Shown one piece after another: positions 43,449 to 55,060 of a stretch of DNA of 64,000 nucleotides (position 1 is the first letter of the stretch; each line of letters starts with the position of its first letter). The stretch covers positions 1 through 64,000 of the forward strand of contig NZ_SSOD01000006.1 in NCBI RefSeq assembly GCF_004801305.1, written 5' to 3'. The notes under the pieces were generated by a model. The model ran no database searches. It had not been told where the DNA came from and saw only the letters and a list, made by a program, of their open reading frames with translations. Source of the DNA: Pseudothauera rhizosphaerae. GTDB taxonomy: Bacteria > Pseudomonadota > Gammaproteobacteria > Burkholderiales > Rhodocyclaceae. Made by a program: the position numbers and the translations under genes.

Positions 43449-44246
43449 TCAGTCCTCTTCGGTAATGGCTGTTTCGTCGCCGGCGGCAATCACCGGCAGC
43501 GTCGCGGCGGCCTCGCGCAACTGCCGGCGCGCGGCACGCCAGTCCGGGTACAGGGACTCGACCACGGACCAGAAGCGCGGCGAGTGGTTCATTTCCGCCA
43601 GGTGGGCGACCTCGTGGGCGACCACGTAATCCACCAGCGCCGGCGCCAGATGGATGAGCCGCCAGTGCAGGCGGATGCCGCTGTGCCGGCTGCAACTGCC
43701 CCAGCGCGTGCGCGCCGAACTCAGCCGCACGGTTGGCACCGGCACCCCCAGGCGATGGCAGTATTCCGCGACACGACCGGGGTACCAGGCCAGCGCGCGC
43801 CGGCGCAGCGCCCGCTCCAGCGCCGCAGCGGTATCGACCGTGGCCACCGGCAGCAGCAGTTCGTCGATGCCGTCGGGCGCGACGCGCCAGCGCACCGCCC
43901 GTCCGCTGCCACCCAGGTTCAGCCGGCAGGGCCGGCCCAGCAGGGGGAATTCAGCGCCGTCGACGGCCTTGAACGGCACAACCGCCGGCCGTGCGGCCAG
44001 CGCGTCGAGCTTGTCCAGGAGCCACTGCGTGTGGGTAGCGATGAAGCGCTCGACCTCGGCCGCGGGACAGTGCAGGGGCACCGCCACCTTGACGCCGCGC
44101 GCATCCACTTGCAGGGCCAGAGTCCGGCGCGCCGAGCGGCGCAGCGTGTAGCGCACCCGCCGCCCGCCGAGGACGGTTTCGCAGGCTTCCTCGCGCGGCG
44201 CCGTCCGCCGCCGCAGCAGACGGCCTATCAGTTGCGCGCCTCCCAC
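43449..44246 (-). CDS. YgjP-like (DUF45/WLM) zinc metallopeptidase
   Basis: Predicted M48-like metal-dependent peptidase of about 265 residues. The zinc motif is HEVAH (211-215) with a third ligand at H221 in [17 protein letters not shown], and [20 protein letters not shown] precedes it, both standard for YgjP/SprT-like proteins. The start is uncertain. The GTG at 44246 overlaps the upstream gene by 19 bp, while a GGGAGG within that overlap would suit a non-standard codon further in. No signal peptide. Confidence 0.8.
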   Translation of the reverse strand: MGGAQLIGRLLRRRTAPREEACETVLGGRRVRYTLRRSARRTLALQVDARGVKVAVPLHCPAAEVERFIATHTQWLLDKLDALAARPAVVPFKAVDGAEFPLLGRPCRLNLGGSGRAVRWRVAPDGIDELLLPVATVDTAAALERALRRRALAWYPGRVAEYCHRLGVPVPTVRLSSARTRWGSCSRHSGIRLHWRLIHLAPALVDYVVAHEVAHLAEMNHSPRFWSVVESLYPDWRAARRQLREAAATLPVIAAGDETAITEED

Positions 44247-44977
44247 GGGTGGCCGCGGCGGTCGAGTTCCGCCTCGATGCGCGCCATGGCCTCCGCCACG
44301 CGCGCCGCGGGCCCCTTCATGCCCAGTTCCAGGCTGCGCCGCTCGCCGGGGCCGGCCAGCGTGGGCAGGCTGAACAGGGCGGCGTCGGGGAAATCGGCGG
44401 TGATCGCCTGCATCAGGTCGATCAACTGGCCCTCGTAGGCGTCCCACACGGTGATCGCCTGCTCCACGTAGTCGTCCGCGTGGTGCAGGTGGGCGTAGTG
44501 GGTGTCCAGCACCCACTCGACCATGGGCCAAGCCATCTGCGGAAAACCGGGTGTGAACCAGTGCCCGCGGATGGCGAAGCCCGGAATGCGGTTGTAGGGG
44601 TTGGGGATGATGGCGCTGCCCACCGGGAACACGCCCATCTGCAGGCGCTCAGGCGTGATCTCGGCGCCGAAGCGGGCGCGGATCTCGGCCTCCGCCTCCG
44701 GGTGCAGGGCCAGTTCGATACCCAGCGCGGCGGCGGCCGACTGGCGGGTGTGGTCATCCGGCGTGGCGCCGATGCCGCCGAAGCTGAACACCACGTCGCC
44801 GGTGGCGAAGGTCTGGCGCAGGGTCTCGGTCAGGGCCGCGCGGTCGTCACCCGCGTAGCGCGCCCAGGCGAGCCTCAAGCCCCGCGCGCCGAGCAGTTCT
44901 ATCAGCCGGGCCAGATGTTTGTCGCTGCGCCGGCCGGAGAGGATCTCGTCACCGATGATCAGGGCACCGAAGGCCAT
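44228..44977 (-). CDS. CinA-N/MoCF-type molybdopterin-binding-fold protein
   Basis: A 249-residue protein with only the N-terminal competence-damage (MoCF) domain: LIIGDEILSGRRSDKH and VVFSFGGIGATPDDHTRQS. The C-terminal nicotinamide-nucleotide deamidase domain of full CinA is missing. Family members hydrolyse ADP-ribose-type compounds; the role here is not proven. GGGAG lies 6 bp before the ATG at 44977, whose first base coincides with the first base of the previous gene's stop (TGA). Confidence 0.85.
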   Translation of the reverse strand: MAFGALIIGDEILSGRRSDKHLARLIELLGARGLRLAWARYAGDDRAALTETLRQTFATGDVVFSFGGIGATPDDHTRQSAAAALGIELALHPEAEAEIRARFGAEITPERLQMGVFPVGSAIIPNPYNRIPGFAIRGHWFTPGFPQMAWPMVEWVLDTHYAHLHHADDYVEQAITVWDAYEGQLIDLMQAITADFPDAALFSLPTLAGPGERRSLELGMKGPAARVAEAMARIEAELDRRGHPWEARN

Positions 44978-45756
44978 CATTTGCTCCCGCTGGTGGAGGT
45001 CGGCATGGGCAGCGGGTCGAGGATGGACACGCCGCGTTCGGTCCGCTCGCGCCGCAGGGCCTCGAGCAGGTAATGGACGAAGGCCAGGCCGCAGAAGGCC
45101 GGCGCCACGATGTTGACGAAGGGCACGTAGGCGAGCAGCGCGCACAGACCGCCCAGCAGCAGCATGGGCGGGCGCAGGTCGCGCCGCAGGGTCTGCATCT
45201 CGATCGTGTCTGCATGCAGCATCAGCGCGTCATAGCCGAAGGCTTTCTGGTTGAGCCAAGCCGTCAGCGCCACCGAGGCCACCAGGCCGACGCCGGGAAT
45301 CAGCCAGAACGGCAGGGACACCAGCAGCCCGACGATGAACAGCACGGCGGCGAGCACCGAGTTCCACGCACTGCCCAGATTGGAGCCGCCGCGGCGGCGT
45401 TCGAGCTCACCGTATTCCCGCAAGGCGACCCTCTCCAGAATGATGGGCAGCGCCACCACGCCCACCAGCACCGCCGCAGTGACGTAGATCAGCGGGATGA
45501 AGAGCAGGAACACGAGGACCTTGGCAAGCACCAGCAGCACGCCGCCGGCCAGTTCGGATTCACCGATCCAGGGGCCGACCCAGGAGAGGCCCTCAACCCA
45601 GGCGACCAGGCTTTCCACCAGGGTGGCCCAGCTCAGAATCCCCACCACCAGCCACAGCACGGCGGCGGCCAGGCCGGGCCAGATCAACTGCCACAGGATG
45701 CCGCGCTGCCCCAGGCTGCGCAGGGCGCGGGCGAGCGAGACGAAGATCGGCTGCAT
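44977..45756 (-). CDS. EI24/CysZ-like membrane protein
   Basis: A 259-residue inner-membrane protein with about six hydrophobic segments, beginning MQPIFVSLARALRSLGQRGI. The EI24-domain pattern includes PFWLIPGVGLVASVALTAWL, NQKAFGYDAL and AYVPFVNIVAPAFCGLAFVH. CysZ in this superfamily imports sulfate, but this branch is uncharacterised. It lies 19 bp after ffh and overlaps the next gene, so the block ffh to gloA reads as one leftward operon. Confidence 0.82.
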   Translation of the reverse strand: MQPIFVSLARALRSLGQRGILWQLIWPGLAAAVLWLVVGILSWATLVESLVAWVEGLSWVGPWIGESELAGGVLLVLAKVLVFLLFIPLIYVTAAVLVGVVALPIILERVALREYGELERRRGGSNLGSAWNSVLAAVLFIVGLLVSLPFWLIPGVGLVASVALTAWLNQKAFGYDALMLHADTIEMQTLRRDLRPPMLLLGGLCALLAYVPFVNIVAPAFCGLAFVHYLLEALRRERTERGVSILDPLPMPTSTSGSK

Positions 45757-45775
45757 GGCGTAAGGGGCGGCCGCG

Positions 45776-47137
45776 TCAGCGCATCATGCCGCCGGGCAGC
45801 ACGCCCTTGAGGCTGCGCATCATCTTCTGCATGCCGCCCTTGGAGAACTGCTTCATCATCTTCTGCGTCTGCTCGAACTGGTTGAGCAGGCGGTTGACCT
45901 CCTGCACGCTCACCCCGGCGCCGGCGGCGATGCGGCGCTTGCGGCTGGCCTTGAGTATCTCCGGCTTGGTGCGCTCCTGGGGCGTCATGGAATTGATGAT
46001 GCCCTCGATACGGCCGATGGATTTTTGCTCGGTCCCGCCCTGCAGCTTGCCGGCGGCCTGGGCGAACTGGGCCGGCAGCTTGTCGAGCATGGCGCCGATG
46101 CCGCCCATGCTGCGCATCTGGCCGATCTGCTCCTTGAAGTCGTTGAGGTCGAAGCCCTTGCCGGTCTTGAGCTTGTGCGCGAAGGCGCGCGCCTTCTCCT
46201 CGTCCACGCCGCGACGCGCCTCCTCCACCAGGCCGAGGATGTCGCCCATGCCGAGGATGCGGCTGGCCATGCGTTCGGGGTGGAACTCCTCCAGCCCGGA
46301 GAGCTTCTCGCCCACACCCGCGAACTTGAGCGGCTTGCCGGTGACGTGGCGCACCGAGAGGGCCGCACCGCCGCGCGCATCGCCGTCGAGCTTGGTGAGC
46401 ACCACGCCGGTGAGCGGCAGCGCCTCGTTGAAGGCGCGGGCGGTATTGACCGCGTCCTGGCCCAGCATGGCGTCCACCACGAACAGGGTTTCCACCGGCT
46501 TGACCGCCGCGTGCAGGTCGCGGATCTCGGCCATCATGGCTTCGTCGATGGCGAGCCGGCCGGCGGTGTCCACCAGCAGCACATCGAAGTAGTGGCGGCG
46601 GGCGTGGTCGAGGGCGGCCAGCGCGATGTCCACCGGCTTCTGCTCCGGGCTGGACGGGAAGAAGGCGATGCCGGCCTGGCCGGCCACGGTCTTCAACTGC
46701 TCGATGGCCGCCGGGCGATAGACGTCGGTGGACACCGCCAGCACCTTCTTCTTCATGCGCTCGTGGAGCAGTTTGCCGAGCTTGCCGGTGGTGGTGGTCT
46801 TGCCGGCGCCCTGCAGACCGGCCATCAGGATCACCGCCGGCGGCTGGGTGGCGAGGTCGAGCCCGGTGTGGGTACCGCCCATCAGCGCCTTCAGTTCGTC
46901 GTGCACCACGCCGACCAGGGCCTGCCCGGGCGACAGCGAGCCGACGACTTCCTGCCCGACCGCCTTCTCCTTCACCCGCGCGATGAAGTCCTTGACCACC
47001 GGCAGGGCGACGTCCGCCTCCAGCAGCGCCATGCGCACTTCGCGCAGGGCGTCCTGGATGTTGTCCTCGGTAAGGCGGGCCTGGCCGCGCAGGGACTTGA
47101 CGACCTGGGACAGGCGTTGGGTGAGATTGTCGAGCAT
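45776..47137 (-). CDS. ffh: Signal recognition particle protein Ffh
   Basis: GTPase that targets membrane proteins to the translocon, 453 residues. The N domain (1-100) is followed by the G domain with P-loop GLQGAGKT (107-114), DTAGRLAID and TKLDGDARGG. The Met-rich M domain (about 300-453) ends MMRSLKGVLPGGMMR. It is divergent from the CcsA-like gene with only 42 bp between starts. Confidence 0.97.
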   Translation of the reverse strand: MLDNLTQRLSQVVKSLRGQARLTEDNIQDALREVRMALLEADVALPVVKDFIARVKEKAVGQEVVGSLSPGQALVGVVHDELKALMGGTHTGLDLATQPPAVILMAGLQGAGKTTTTGKLGKLLHERMKKKVLAVSTDVYRPAAIEQLKTVAGQAGIAFFPSSPEQKPVDIALAALDHARRHYFDVLLVDTAGRLAIDEAMMAEIRDLHAAVKPVETLFVVDAMLGQDAVNTARAFNEALPLTGVVLTKLDGDARGGAALSVRHVTGKPLKFAGVGEKLSGLEEFHPERMASRILGMGDILGLVEEARRGVDEEKARAFAHKLKTGKGFDLNDFKEQIGQMRSMGGIGAMLDKLPAQFAQAAGKLQGGTEQKSIGRIEGIINSMTPQERTKPEILKASRKRRIAAGAGVSVQEVNRLLNQFEQTQKMMKQFSKGGMQKMMRSLKGVLPGGMMR

Positions 47138-47179
47138 CGGTGTATGGGGATTTGCGCGTTGGGGTAAACTGCGGATTCT

Positions 47180-48010
47180 ATGGCCTCGATTCTACTTCAT
47201 CTCGTTCCCGCCTCGCTGTACGGTGCCCTGGGCCTGTATTTCTGGCGCATCTGCTGGGCCGGCAGCGGCGATGCCGCCGTGCGGCAGTGCATGTCCACGC
47301 GCGAACGCCTCGTGCTGCTGGCGGCCCTGGTGGTACACGGCGCGGCGCTGCACGCGGCGCTGTTCCCCGGCGGCGAGATGCGCTTCGGCTTCGGCGTGGC
47401 GGTGTCGCTGATGATCTGGCTGGCGATCTGCTTCTACTGGGTGGAAACCCTCTACGCCCGCCTGGACGGCCTGCACGCGCTGGCCATGCCCGCGGGCGTG
47501 ATCGGCGCCCTGCTGCCGGCGCTCTTCCCGGGCGAGCACGTGCTGACCAATGCCGGCTCGCCGGCCTTCCGCGCGCATTTCATCATCGCCATGCTGGCCT
47601 ACAGCCTGTTCACGCTGGCCGCGCTGCACGCCATGCTGATGGCAGTGGCCGAGCGCCAACTGCACCATGCCCGCTTCACCCGTGCCCTGGCCAACCTGCC
47701 GCCGCTGCTCACCATGGAAGCGCTGCTGTTCCGCCTGATCGGCATCGCCTTCGTGCTGCTCACGCTGACCCTGGTTTCCGGCGCCGTTTTCTCCGAGTCG
47801 CTGTTCGGCCAGGCCTTCCGCGTCGACCACAAGACCGTTTTCGCCTTCATTTCATGGCTGCTGTTCGGCATCCTGCTGGCCGGACGGCACATCCGCGGCT
47901 GGCGCGGGCGAGTGGCGCTGCGCTGGACGCTGGCGGGCTTCGTCACGCTGCTGCTGGCCTATGTGGGCAGCCGTTTCGTCATCGAAGTGCTGCTCGCACG
48001 CGCAAACTGA
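47180..48010 (+). CDS. CcsA/YpjD-family cytochrome c assembly-like membrane protein
   Basis: A 276-residue protein with eight hydrophobic segments. The conserved C-terminal part VDHKTVFAFISWLLFGILLAGR followed by GWRGRVALRWTLAGF is typical of YpjD/CorE-type relatives of CcsA. These occur opposite ffh in many proteobacteria and their function is poorly known, perhaps haem or membrane-protein related. The canonical WGxxWxWD haem motif is not visible. A TAAACT box lies just before the start. Confidence 0.8.
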   Translation: MASILLHLVPASLYGALGLYFWRICWAGSGDAAVRQCMSTRERLVLLAALVVHGAALHAALFPGGEMRFGFGVAVSLMIWLAICFYWVETLYARLDGLHALAMPAGVIGALLPALFPGEHVLTNAGSPAFRAHFIIAMLAYSLFTLAALHAMLMAVAERQLHHARFTRALANLPPLLTMEALLFRLIGIAFVLLTLTLVSGAVFSESLFGQAFRVDHKTVFAFISWLLFGILLAGRHIRGWRGRVALRWTLAGFVTLLLAYVGSRFVIEVLLARAN

Positions 48011-48136
48011 AACCGGCATGCGCGATCGTCCGTGCCGCTTTTTGCGGCAGCGCGCGCGGGACCTCGGCCTGTCGGGCCTTTACAAGGCGGACGGCGGCGT
48101 GACAAGATCGAATGTCAGTTAGCTAAGCGCGTTGAA

Positions 48137-49855
<1,719 letters not shown>

Positions 49856-49871
49856 GACAAGGAACACTGAC

Positions 49872-51107
49872 ATGGCGACTGCAACCCAAGCTGGACGCGC
49901 CGTACGGACCGGCCCCAAGGAACTGCTCTTCAACTGGGAAGGCAAGGACAAGACGGGGAAGATCGTACGTGGCGAGATGCGTGCCACGGCTCAATCGGTC
50001 GTCCAGGCCACCTTGCGCCGCCAGGGGGTGATGGTCACCAAGGTCAAGCAGCAGCGCATGTCGCGGGGTGGCAAGATCACCGATAAGGACATCGCTCTGT
50101 TCACCCGCCAGCTCGCCACGATGATGAAGTCCGGCGTACCTTTGCTGCAGGCTTTCGATATCGGCATCAAGGGCTCCGGCAACCCTGCCTTGGCACGCCT
50201 GCTGAACGACGTGCGCAACGACGTGGAAACCGGCTCCAACCTGTCGCAGGCATTCAGCAAACACCCCGTCCATTTCGACAAACTTTTCTGCAACCTGGTC
50301 GCTGCCGGCGAACAGGCCGGCATCCTGGACAACCTGCTCGACCGCATTGCGACCTACAAGGAAAAGATCCTCGCCATCAAGAGCAAGATCAAATCGGCGC
50401 TGTTCTACCCGATCGCGGTGGTGGTGGTGGCCACGCTGGTGATCGCGGTGATGATGCTGTTTGTGATCCCCGAGTTCAAGAACGTATTCGCCAGCTTCGG
50501 CGCCGACCTGCCCGCCCCGACGCTGATGGTCATCGCCATGTCGGACTTCTTCGTCGAATACTGGTACGTGATATTCGGCATCATCATCGGCACGGTGCTC
50601 GGGATCAGCTATCTGTACAAGCGTTCGACCGGCATGCAGATCGCTGTCGACCGCATGGTGCTCAAGCTTCCGGTGATCGGCGACATCATCCGCAAGGCCA
50701 CGGTGGCGCGCTGGGCTCGTACGCTGTCTACCATGTTCGCCGCCGGCGTGCCGCTGGTCGAAGCGCTCGATTCGGTGGGCGGCGCTTCGGGCAACTACGT
50801 CTATCTGACCGCCACCAAGCAGATCCAGAATGAAGTCAGCACCGGTACCAGCCTGACCGTGGCAATGCAGAACGCCTCTGTATTTCCCACCATGGTGGTA
50901 CAGATGGTCTCCATCGGCGAAGAATCCGGCCAGCTCGATTCCATGCTCGCCAAAGTCGCCGACTTCTTCGAACAGGAGGTCGACGACGCGGTGGCCGGTC
51001 TTTCCCAACTGCTCGAACCGATCATCATGGTCTTCCTCGGTACCGTCATCGGCGGCCTCGTCGTGGCCATGTACCTGCCGATCTTCAAGCTCGGCGCCGT
51101 AGTCTGA
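49872..51107 (+). CDS. pilC: Type IV pilus inner-membrane platform protein PilC
   Basis: A 411-residue platform protein with two GspF-like domains. FTRQLATMMKSGVPLLQAFD and ARTLSTMFAAGVPLVEALDS mark their repeats, and three membrane spans follow the usual pattern. AAGGA lies before the ATG. It sits 16 bp after pilB. Confidence 0.96.
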   Translation: MATATQAGRAVRTGPKELLFNWEGKDKTGKIVRGEMRATAQSVVQATLRRQGVMVTKVKQQRMSRGGKITDKDIALFTRQLATMMKSGVPLLQAFDIGIKGSGNPALARLLNDVRNDVETGSNLSQAFSKHPVHFDKLFCNLVAAGEQAGILDNLLDRIATYKEKILAIKSKIKSALFYPIAVVVVATLVIAVMMLFVIPEFKNVFASFGADLPAPTLMVIAMSDFFVEYWYVIFGIIIGTVLGISYLYKRSTGMQIAVDRMVLKLPVIGDIIRKATVARWARTLSTMFAAGVPLVEALDSVGGASGNYVYLTATKQIQNEVSTGTSLTVAMQNASVFPTMVVQMVSIGEESGQLDSMLAKVADFFEQEVDDAVAGLSQLLEPIIMVFLGTVIGGLVVAMYLPIFKLGAVV

Positions 51108-51117
51108 TCGAACCCCA

Positions 51118-51144
51118 CCGCCCGGCGGGATGTCCGCCGGGCGG
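51118..51144 (+). terminator. GC-rich hairpin between pilC and pilD
   Basis: Perfect 11-bp stem (51118-51128 with 51134-51144) and a 5-nt loop, 10 bp after the pilC stop, without a T run. It may weaken read-through or stabilise the upstream message rather than end transcription. Confidence 0.45.
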
Positions 51145-51161
51145 CTCCTGCGCATCCCCTC

Positions 51162-52013
51162 ATGATCGAATTCCTCCACGCGCCGCTCGCCTTCACGACG
51201 GCGGCCGCTCTGCTCGGCCTGTTCGTCGGCAGTTTCCTCAACGTCGTCATCCACCGCCTGCCCCGCATGATGGAACGCGACTGGCAGGCCCAGGCAGCCG
51301 AACTGCGCGGCGAGACGCCGCCCGAACAGGAACGCTTCAATCTCGCCACGCCGCGCTCGCGCTGCCCCCACTGCGGCCATCTGATCACGGCGCTGGAGAA
51401 CATCCCGGTAGTCAGCTACCTGCTGCTGCGCGGGCGCTGCCGCCATTGCGGCGCGCCGATCAGCGGACGCTATCCGGTGGTCGAATCGCTGTCGGCGGTG
51501 CTCGCCGGCTATGCCGCCTGGCACTTCGGCTTCGGCCTCGCGGCACTCGGCGCGATCATCTTTCTGTGGATGATGATCGCGCTGGCCTTCATCGACCTGG
51601 ATACCCAGTTGCTGCCGGACGATCTCACCCTGCCGCTGCTGTGGATCGGCCTCGCCTTCAACCTCGGCGGCACCTTCACCGACCTGCCGAGCGCGGTGAT
51701 CGGCGCCATGGCCGGCTACCTCGCCCTGTGGTCCGTGTATTGGCTGTTCAAGCTCACCACCGGCAAGGAAGGCATGGGCTACGGCGACTTCAAGCTGCTC
51801 GCGGCGATCGGCGCCTGGCTGGGCTGGCAGTTGCTGCCGCTGACCATCCTGTTCTCATCGCTGGTCGGCGCGGCGGTCGGCATCGCCCTGATCGTCTTCG
51901 CCCGTCACGGGCGCAGCGTGCCCATCCCCTTCGGCCCCTACCTCGCCGCTGCCGGCATCCTGGCCCTGTTCTGGGGCGAATCCCTCACCCGGCTCTATCT
52001 CGGCGCTTTCTGA
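51162..52013 (+). CDS. pilD: Prepilin peptidase/N-methyltransferase PilD
   Basis: Membrane aspartyl protease that cleaves and methylates type IV prepilins, 283 residues. The N-terminal cytoplasmic loop has both CxxC pairs (CPHCG and CRHCG), and the catalytic aspartates are in FIDLDTQLLPDDLTLP and GYGDFKLLAAIGAWLG. About eight membrane helices. Completes pilBCD. Confidence 0.96.
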   Translation: MIEFLHAPLAFTTAAALLGLFVGSFLNVVIHRLPRMMERDWQAQAAELRGETPPEQERFNLATPRSRCPHCGHLITALENIPVVSYLLLRGRCRHCGAPISGRYPVVESLSAVLAGYAAWHFGFGLAALGAIIFLWMMIALAFIDLDTQLLPDDLTLPLLWIGLAFNLGGTFTDLPSAVIGAMAGYLALWSVYWLFKLTTGKEGMGYGDFKLLAAIGAWLGWQLLPLTILFSSLVGAAVGIALIVFARHGRSVPIPFGPYLAAAGILALFWGESLTRLYLGAF

Positions 52014-52150
52014 CTGCAGACACCCCGGCTTGAAAGTCGCGCCCTGCGCCCCCAGATCGGCGCGAGGCGGCGCGCGTACGCGCCCCCGGCTTTCTTTTCC
52101 CTCATGCTGCATTGCGCTAGACTTACGCGCTTGCCTTTCCGGAGGTCGTC

Positions 52151-52405
52151 ATGCCCATTTACGAATATCGTTGCGAGAGCTGCGGGTTCCAGAAGGAACA
52201 CATGCAGAAGATGAGCGATGCGCTGCTCACCACCTGCCCGTCCTGCGGCAAGGAAACCTACGTCAAGCTGTTGTCCGCGGCCGGCTTCCAGCTCAAGGGC
52301 AAGGGCTGGTACGCCACCGACTTCAAGGGCGGCGGCGCGGCGGCGAAGCCGGCGGAAGCAGCCCCCGGGGGCTGCGGCGGCAACTGTGCCTGCCATCCGC
52401 ACTGA
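52151..52405 (+). CDS. FmdB-family zinc ribbon protein
   Basis: An 84-residue regulatory-type zinc ribbon. It begins MPIYEYRCESCGF, and a second CxxC (CPSCGKE) completes the four-Cys site. The tail is Gly/Ala-rich and contains extra cysteines (CGGNCACH), a possible further metal site. GGAGG lies before the ATG. This family often precedes DUF502 and aspS in beta-proteobacteria, as here. Confidence 0.85.
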   Translation: MPIYEYRCESCGFQKEHMQKMSDALLTTCPSCGKETYVKLLSAAGFQLKGKGWYATDFKGGGAAAKPAEAAPGGCGGNCACHPH

Positions 52406-52417
52406 CCGCCCCTCTCC

Positions 52418-53044
52418 GTGAAGAAGTACTTCATCACCGGTCTGCTGATCTGGATCCCGCTGGTCATCACCTTCATGGTGCTGGCCTGGATCGTAGGCAC
52501 GCTGGACCGGATCATCGAATGGCTGCCCAACGGCCTGCAGCCGCGGGCTGCACTGGGCTTTCACATCCCCGGCGCAGGGTTGGTGGTCAGCGTGCTGATC
52601 GTGCTGGCCACCGGGCTGGTGGCGGCCAACGTGCTCGGCCAGCGCCTGGTCGCCTACTGGGAAGCCCTGCTCGCGCGCATTCCGGTGGTCAAGTCGCTCT
52701 ACTACGGCGTCAAGCAGGTCTCCGACACCCTCTTCTCCAGCAGCGGCCAGGCCTTCCGCAAGGCCCTGCTGGTGCAGTACCCGCGCCAGGGTTCGTGGAC
52801 CATCGCCTTCCTGACTGGACGCCCGGGCGGTGACGCCGCCCACCACCTGCACGGCGAATACGTCAGCGTGTACGTGCCGACCACCCCCAACCCGACCTCG
52901 GGCTTCTTCCTGATGATGCCCCGGGACGACGTCATCGAACTGGACATGAGCGTGGACGAGGCGCTCAAGTACATCATCTCGATGGGGGTCGTGGCGCCGC
53001 CCACGCGCAAGCTCGCCCCGCGTCCCGCCCTGCTCGACGAATGA
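52418..53044 (+). CDS. DUF502 membrane protein
   Basis: A 208-residue protein with two N-terminal membrane helices (about 4-26 and 50-72). The conserved GxxxxxIPVVKSLYYGVKQV segment and PTTPNPTSGFFLMMPRDDV are DUF502 signatures. A GTG start is used 13 bp after the zinc-ribbon gene. Function unknown. Confidence 0.88.
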   Translation: MKKYFITGLLIWIPLVITFMVLAWIVGTLDRIIEWLPNGLQPRAALGFHIPGAGLVVSVLIVLATGLVAANVLGQRLVAYWEALLARIPVVKSLYYGVKQVSDTLFSSSGQAFRKALLVQYPRQGSWTIAFLTGRPGGDAAHHLHGEYVSVYVPTTPNPTSGFFLMMPRDDVIELDMSVDEALKYIISMGVVAPPTRKLAPRPALLDE

Positions 53045-53104
53045 CCTGCGCCGCCCGCGCGGCGCGCCAACCCTGACATTGCCTCTAGCCGGAACACCGA
53101 CACC

Positions 53105-54916
53105 ATGCGAACCCACTACTGCGGCCAGGTAACCGCCGCCGACCTCGACCAGACCGTCACCCTGTGCGGCTGGGTGCACCGCCGCCGCGACCACGGCGGG
53201 GTGATCTTCATCGACCTGCGCGACCGCGAGGGCCTGGTGCAGGTGGTGTGCGATCCGGACCGCCCGGAGATGTTCGCCACCGCCGAATCGGTGCGCAACG
53301 AATTCGTGCTGAAGATGAGCGGCCGCGTGCGACGCCGCCCCGCCGGCACCGAGAACCCCAACCTCGTCTCGGGCGAGATCGAGGTGCTGTGCCAGGACAT
53401 CGAGGTGCTCAACGTGGCGGCCACGCCGCCCTTCCAGCTCGACGACGACAACCTGTCCGAGAACGTGCGCCTGACCCATCGCGTCATCGACCTGCGCCGC
53501 CCGCAGATGCAGAAGAATCTGATGCTGCGCTACAAGGTGGCCATGGCCTTCCGCCGCTTCCTCGACGCTGCCGGCTTCATCGACGTGGAAACGCCCATGC
53601 TCACCAAGAGCACGCCGGAAGGCGCGCGCGACTACCTGGTGCCCTCCCGCGTGCATCCAGGCCAGTTCTTCGCCCTGCCCCAGTCGCCCCAGCTCTTCAA
53701 GCAGTTGCTGATGGTGGCCGGCTACGATCGCTACTACCAGATCACCAAGTGCTTCCGCGACGAGGACCTGCGTGCCGACCGCCAGCCGGAATTCACTCAG
53801 GTGGACCTGGAAACCTCCTTCATGGACGAGCATGCCATCACCGCCCTGGTGGAGGAGATGATCCGCTTCGTGTTCCGCGAATCCCTCGCGGTGGAACTGC
53901 CCTCCCCCTTCCCGCGCATGACCTACGCCGAGGCCATGCGCCGCTACGGCTCGGACAAGCCCGACCTGCGCGTCACGCTGGAACTCGTGGACGTCACCGA
54001 CGCGGTGCAGGACGTGGCCTTCAAGGTGTTCTCCGGCCCCGCCACCAGCGGCGGACGCGTGGCGGCCCTGCGCGTGCCTGGCGGCGGCGCGGGCGACAAG
54101 GCCCTGACCCGCGGCGAGATCGACGAACTGACCAGGTTCGTCGGCATCTACGGCGCCCGGGGCCTGGCCTACATCAAGGTCAACGACGCCTCCAGTCCCA
54201 ACGAAGAAGGCCTGCAGTCGCCCATCGTCAAGAACCTGCACGAGACCGCCCTGCGCACCATTCTGGAACGCACCGGCGCGCAATCCGGCGACCTGATCTT
54301 CTTCGGCGCCGACAAGACCAAGGTGGTCAACGACGCCCTCGGCGCGCTGCGCGTCAAGCTCGGCCACGAGAAGGGCTACGTCACCGGCGACGCCTGGCGC
54401 CCGGTGTGGGTGGTGGACTTCCCCATGTTCGAGTACGACGAGGAAGACAAGCGCTGGGTGGCCTGCCACCACCCCTTCACCAGCCCCAAGGACGGCCATC
54501 TCGAACTGCTCGGGAGCAACCCGGGCGAATGCCTGGCCAAGGCCTACGACCTGGCGCTCAACGGCTGGGAGATCGGCGGCGGCTCGGTGCGTATCCACCG
54601 CGCCGACGTGCAGGCCCAGGTGTTCGAGGCGCTCAACATCGGACCCGAGGAGCAGCAGGCCAAGTTCGGCTTCCTCCTCGACGCGCTCAAGTACGGCGCG
54701 CCGCCCCACGGCGGCCTGGCTTTCGGCCTGGACCGCATCGTCACGCTGATGACCGGCGCAGAATCGATCCGCGACGTGATCGCCTTCCCCAAGACCCAGC
54801 GCGCCCAGTGCCTGCTCACCGACGCGCCGTCGGCGGTGGACGAAAAGCAGTTGCGCGAACTGCACGTGCGCCTGCGCCAGAAAGTGGAAACCCAGGTGGA
54901 AGTCGCGCGCAACTGA
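53105..54916 (+). CDS. aspS: Aspartyl-tRNA synthetase, bacterial type
   Basis: Class II synthetase of 603 residues. An OB-fold anticodon-binding domain (about 1-105) precedes the catalytic core with motif 2 [16 protein letters not shown], a GAD insertion (about 290-420), and motif 3 [11 protein letters not shown]. Whether it also charges tRNA-Asn cannot be decided from this sequence. A good terminator follows. Confidence 0.97.
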   Translation: MRTHYCGQVTAADLDQTVTLCGWVHRRRDHGGVIFIDLRDREGLVQVVCDPDRPEMFATAESVRNEFVLKMSGRVRRRPAGTENPNLVSGEIEVLCQDIEVLNVAATPPFQLDDDNLSENVRLTHRVIDLRRPQMQKNLMLRYKVAMAFRRFLDAAGFIDVETPMLTKSTPEGARDYLVPSRVHPGQFFALPQSPQLFKQLLMVAGYDRYYQITKCFRDEDLRADRQPEFTQVDLETSFMDEHAITALVEEMIRFVFRESLAVELPSPFPRMTYAEAMRRYGSDKPDLRVTLELVDVTDAVQDVAFKVFSGPATSGGRVAALRVPGGGAGDKALTRGEIDELTRFVGIYGARGLAYIKVNDASSPNEEGLQSPIVKNLHETALRTILERTGAQSGDLIFFGADKTKVVNDALGALRVKLGHEKGYVTGDAWRPVWVVDFPMFEYDEEDKRWVACHHPFTSPKDGHLELLGSNPGECLAKAYDLALNGWEIGGGSVRIHRADVQAQVFEALNIGPEEQQAKFGFLLDALKYGAPPHGGLAFGLDRIVTLMTGAESIRDVIAFPKTQRAQCLLTDAPSAVDEKQLRELHVRLRQKVETQVEVARN

Positions 54917-54943
54917 ATCCGCTACACACGGATATGGCAAGAT

Positions 54944-54971
54944 GGGCGGACGGACGAACGTCCGCCCTTTT
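54944..54971 (+). terminator. Intrinsic terminator after aspS
   Basis: Perfect 9-bp stem (54944-54952 with 54959-54967), 6-nt loop and TTTT, 28 bp after the aspS stop. Confidence 0.85.
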
Positions 54972-55060
54972 GCCGTTTACCGAAGCCCTTTCTCAAGGGT
55001 GGCAGCGGAACGGCCGTTAAACACGGTACTCCGTTCCTCTTGCCCGCCCTACCGCGCACC

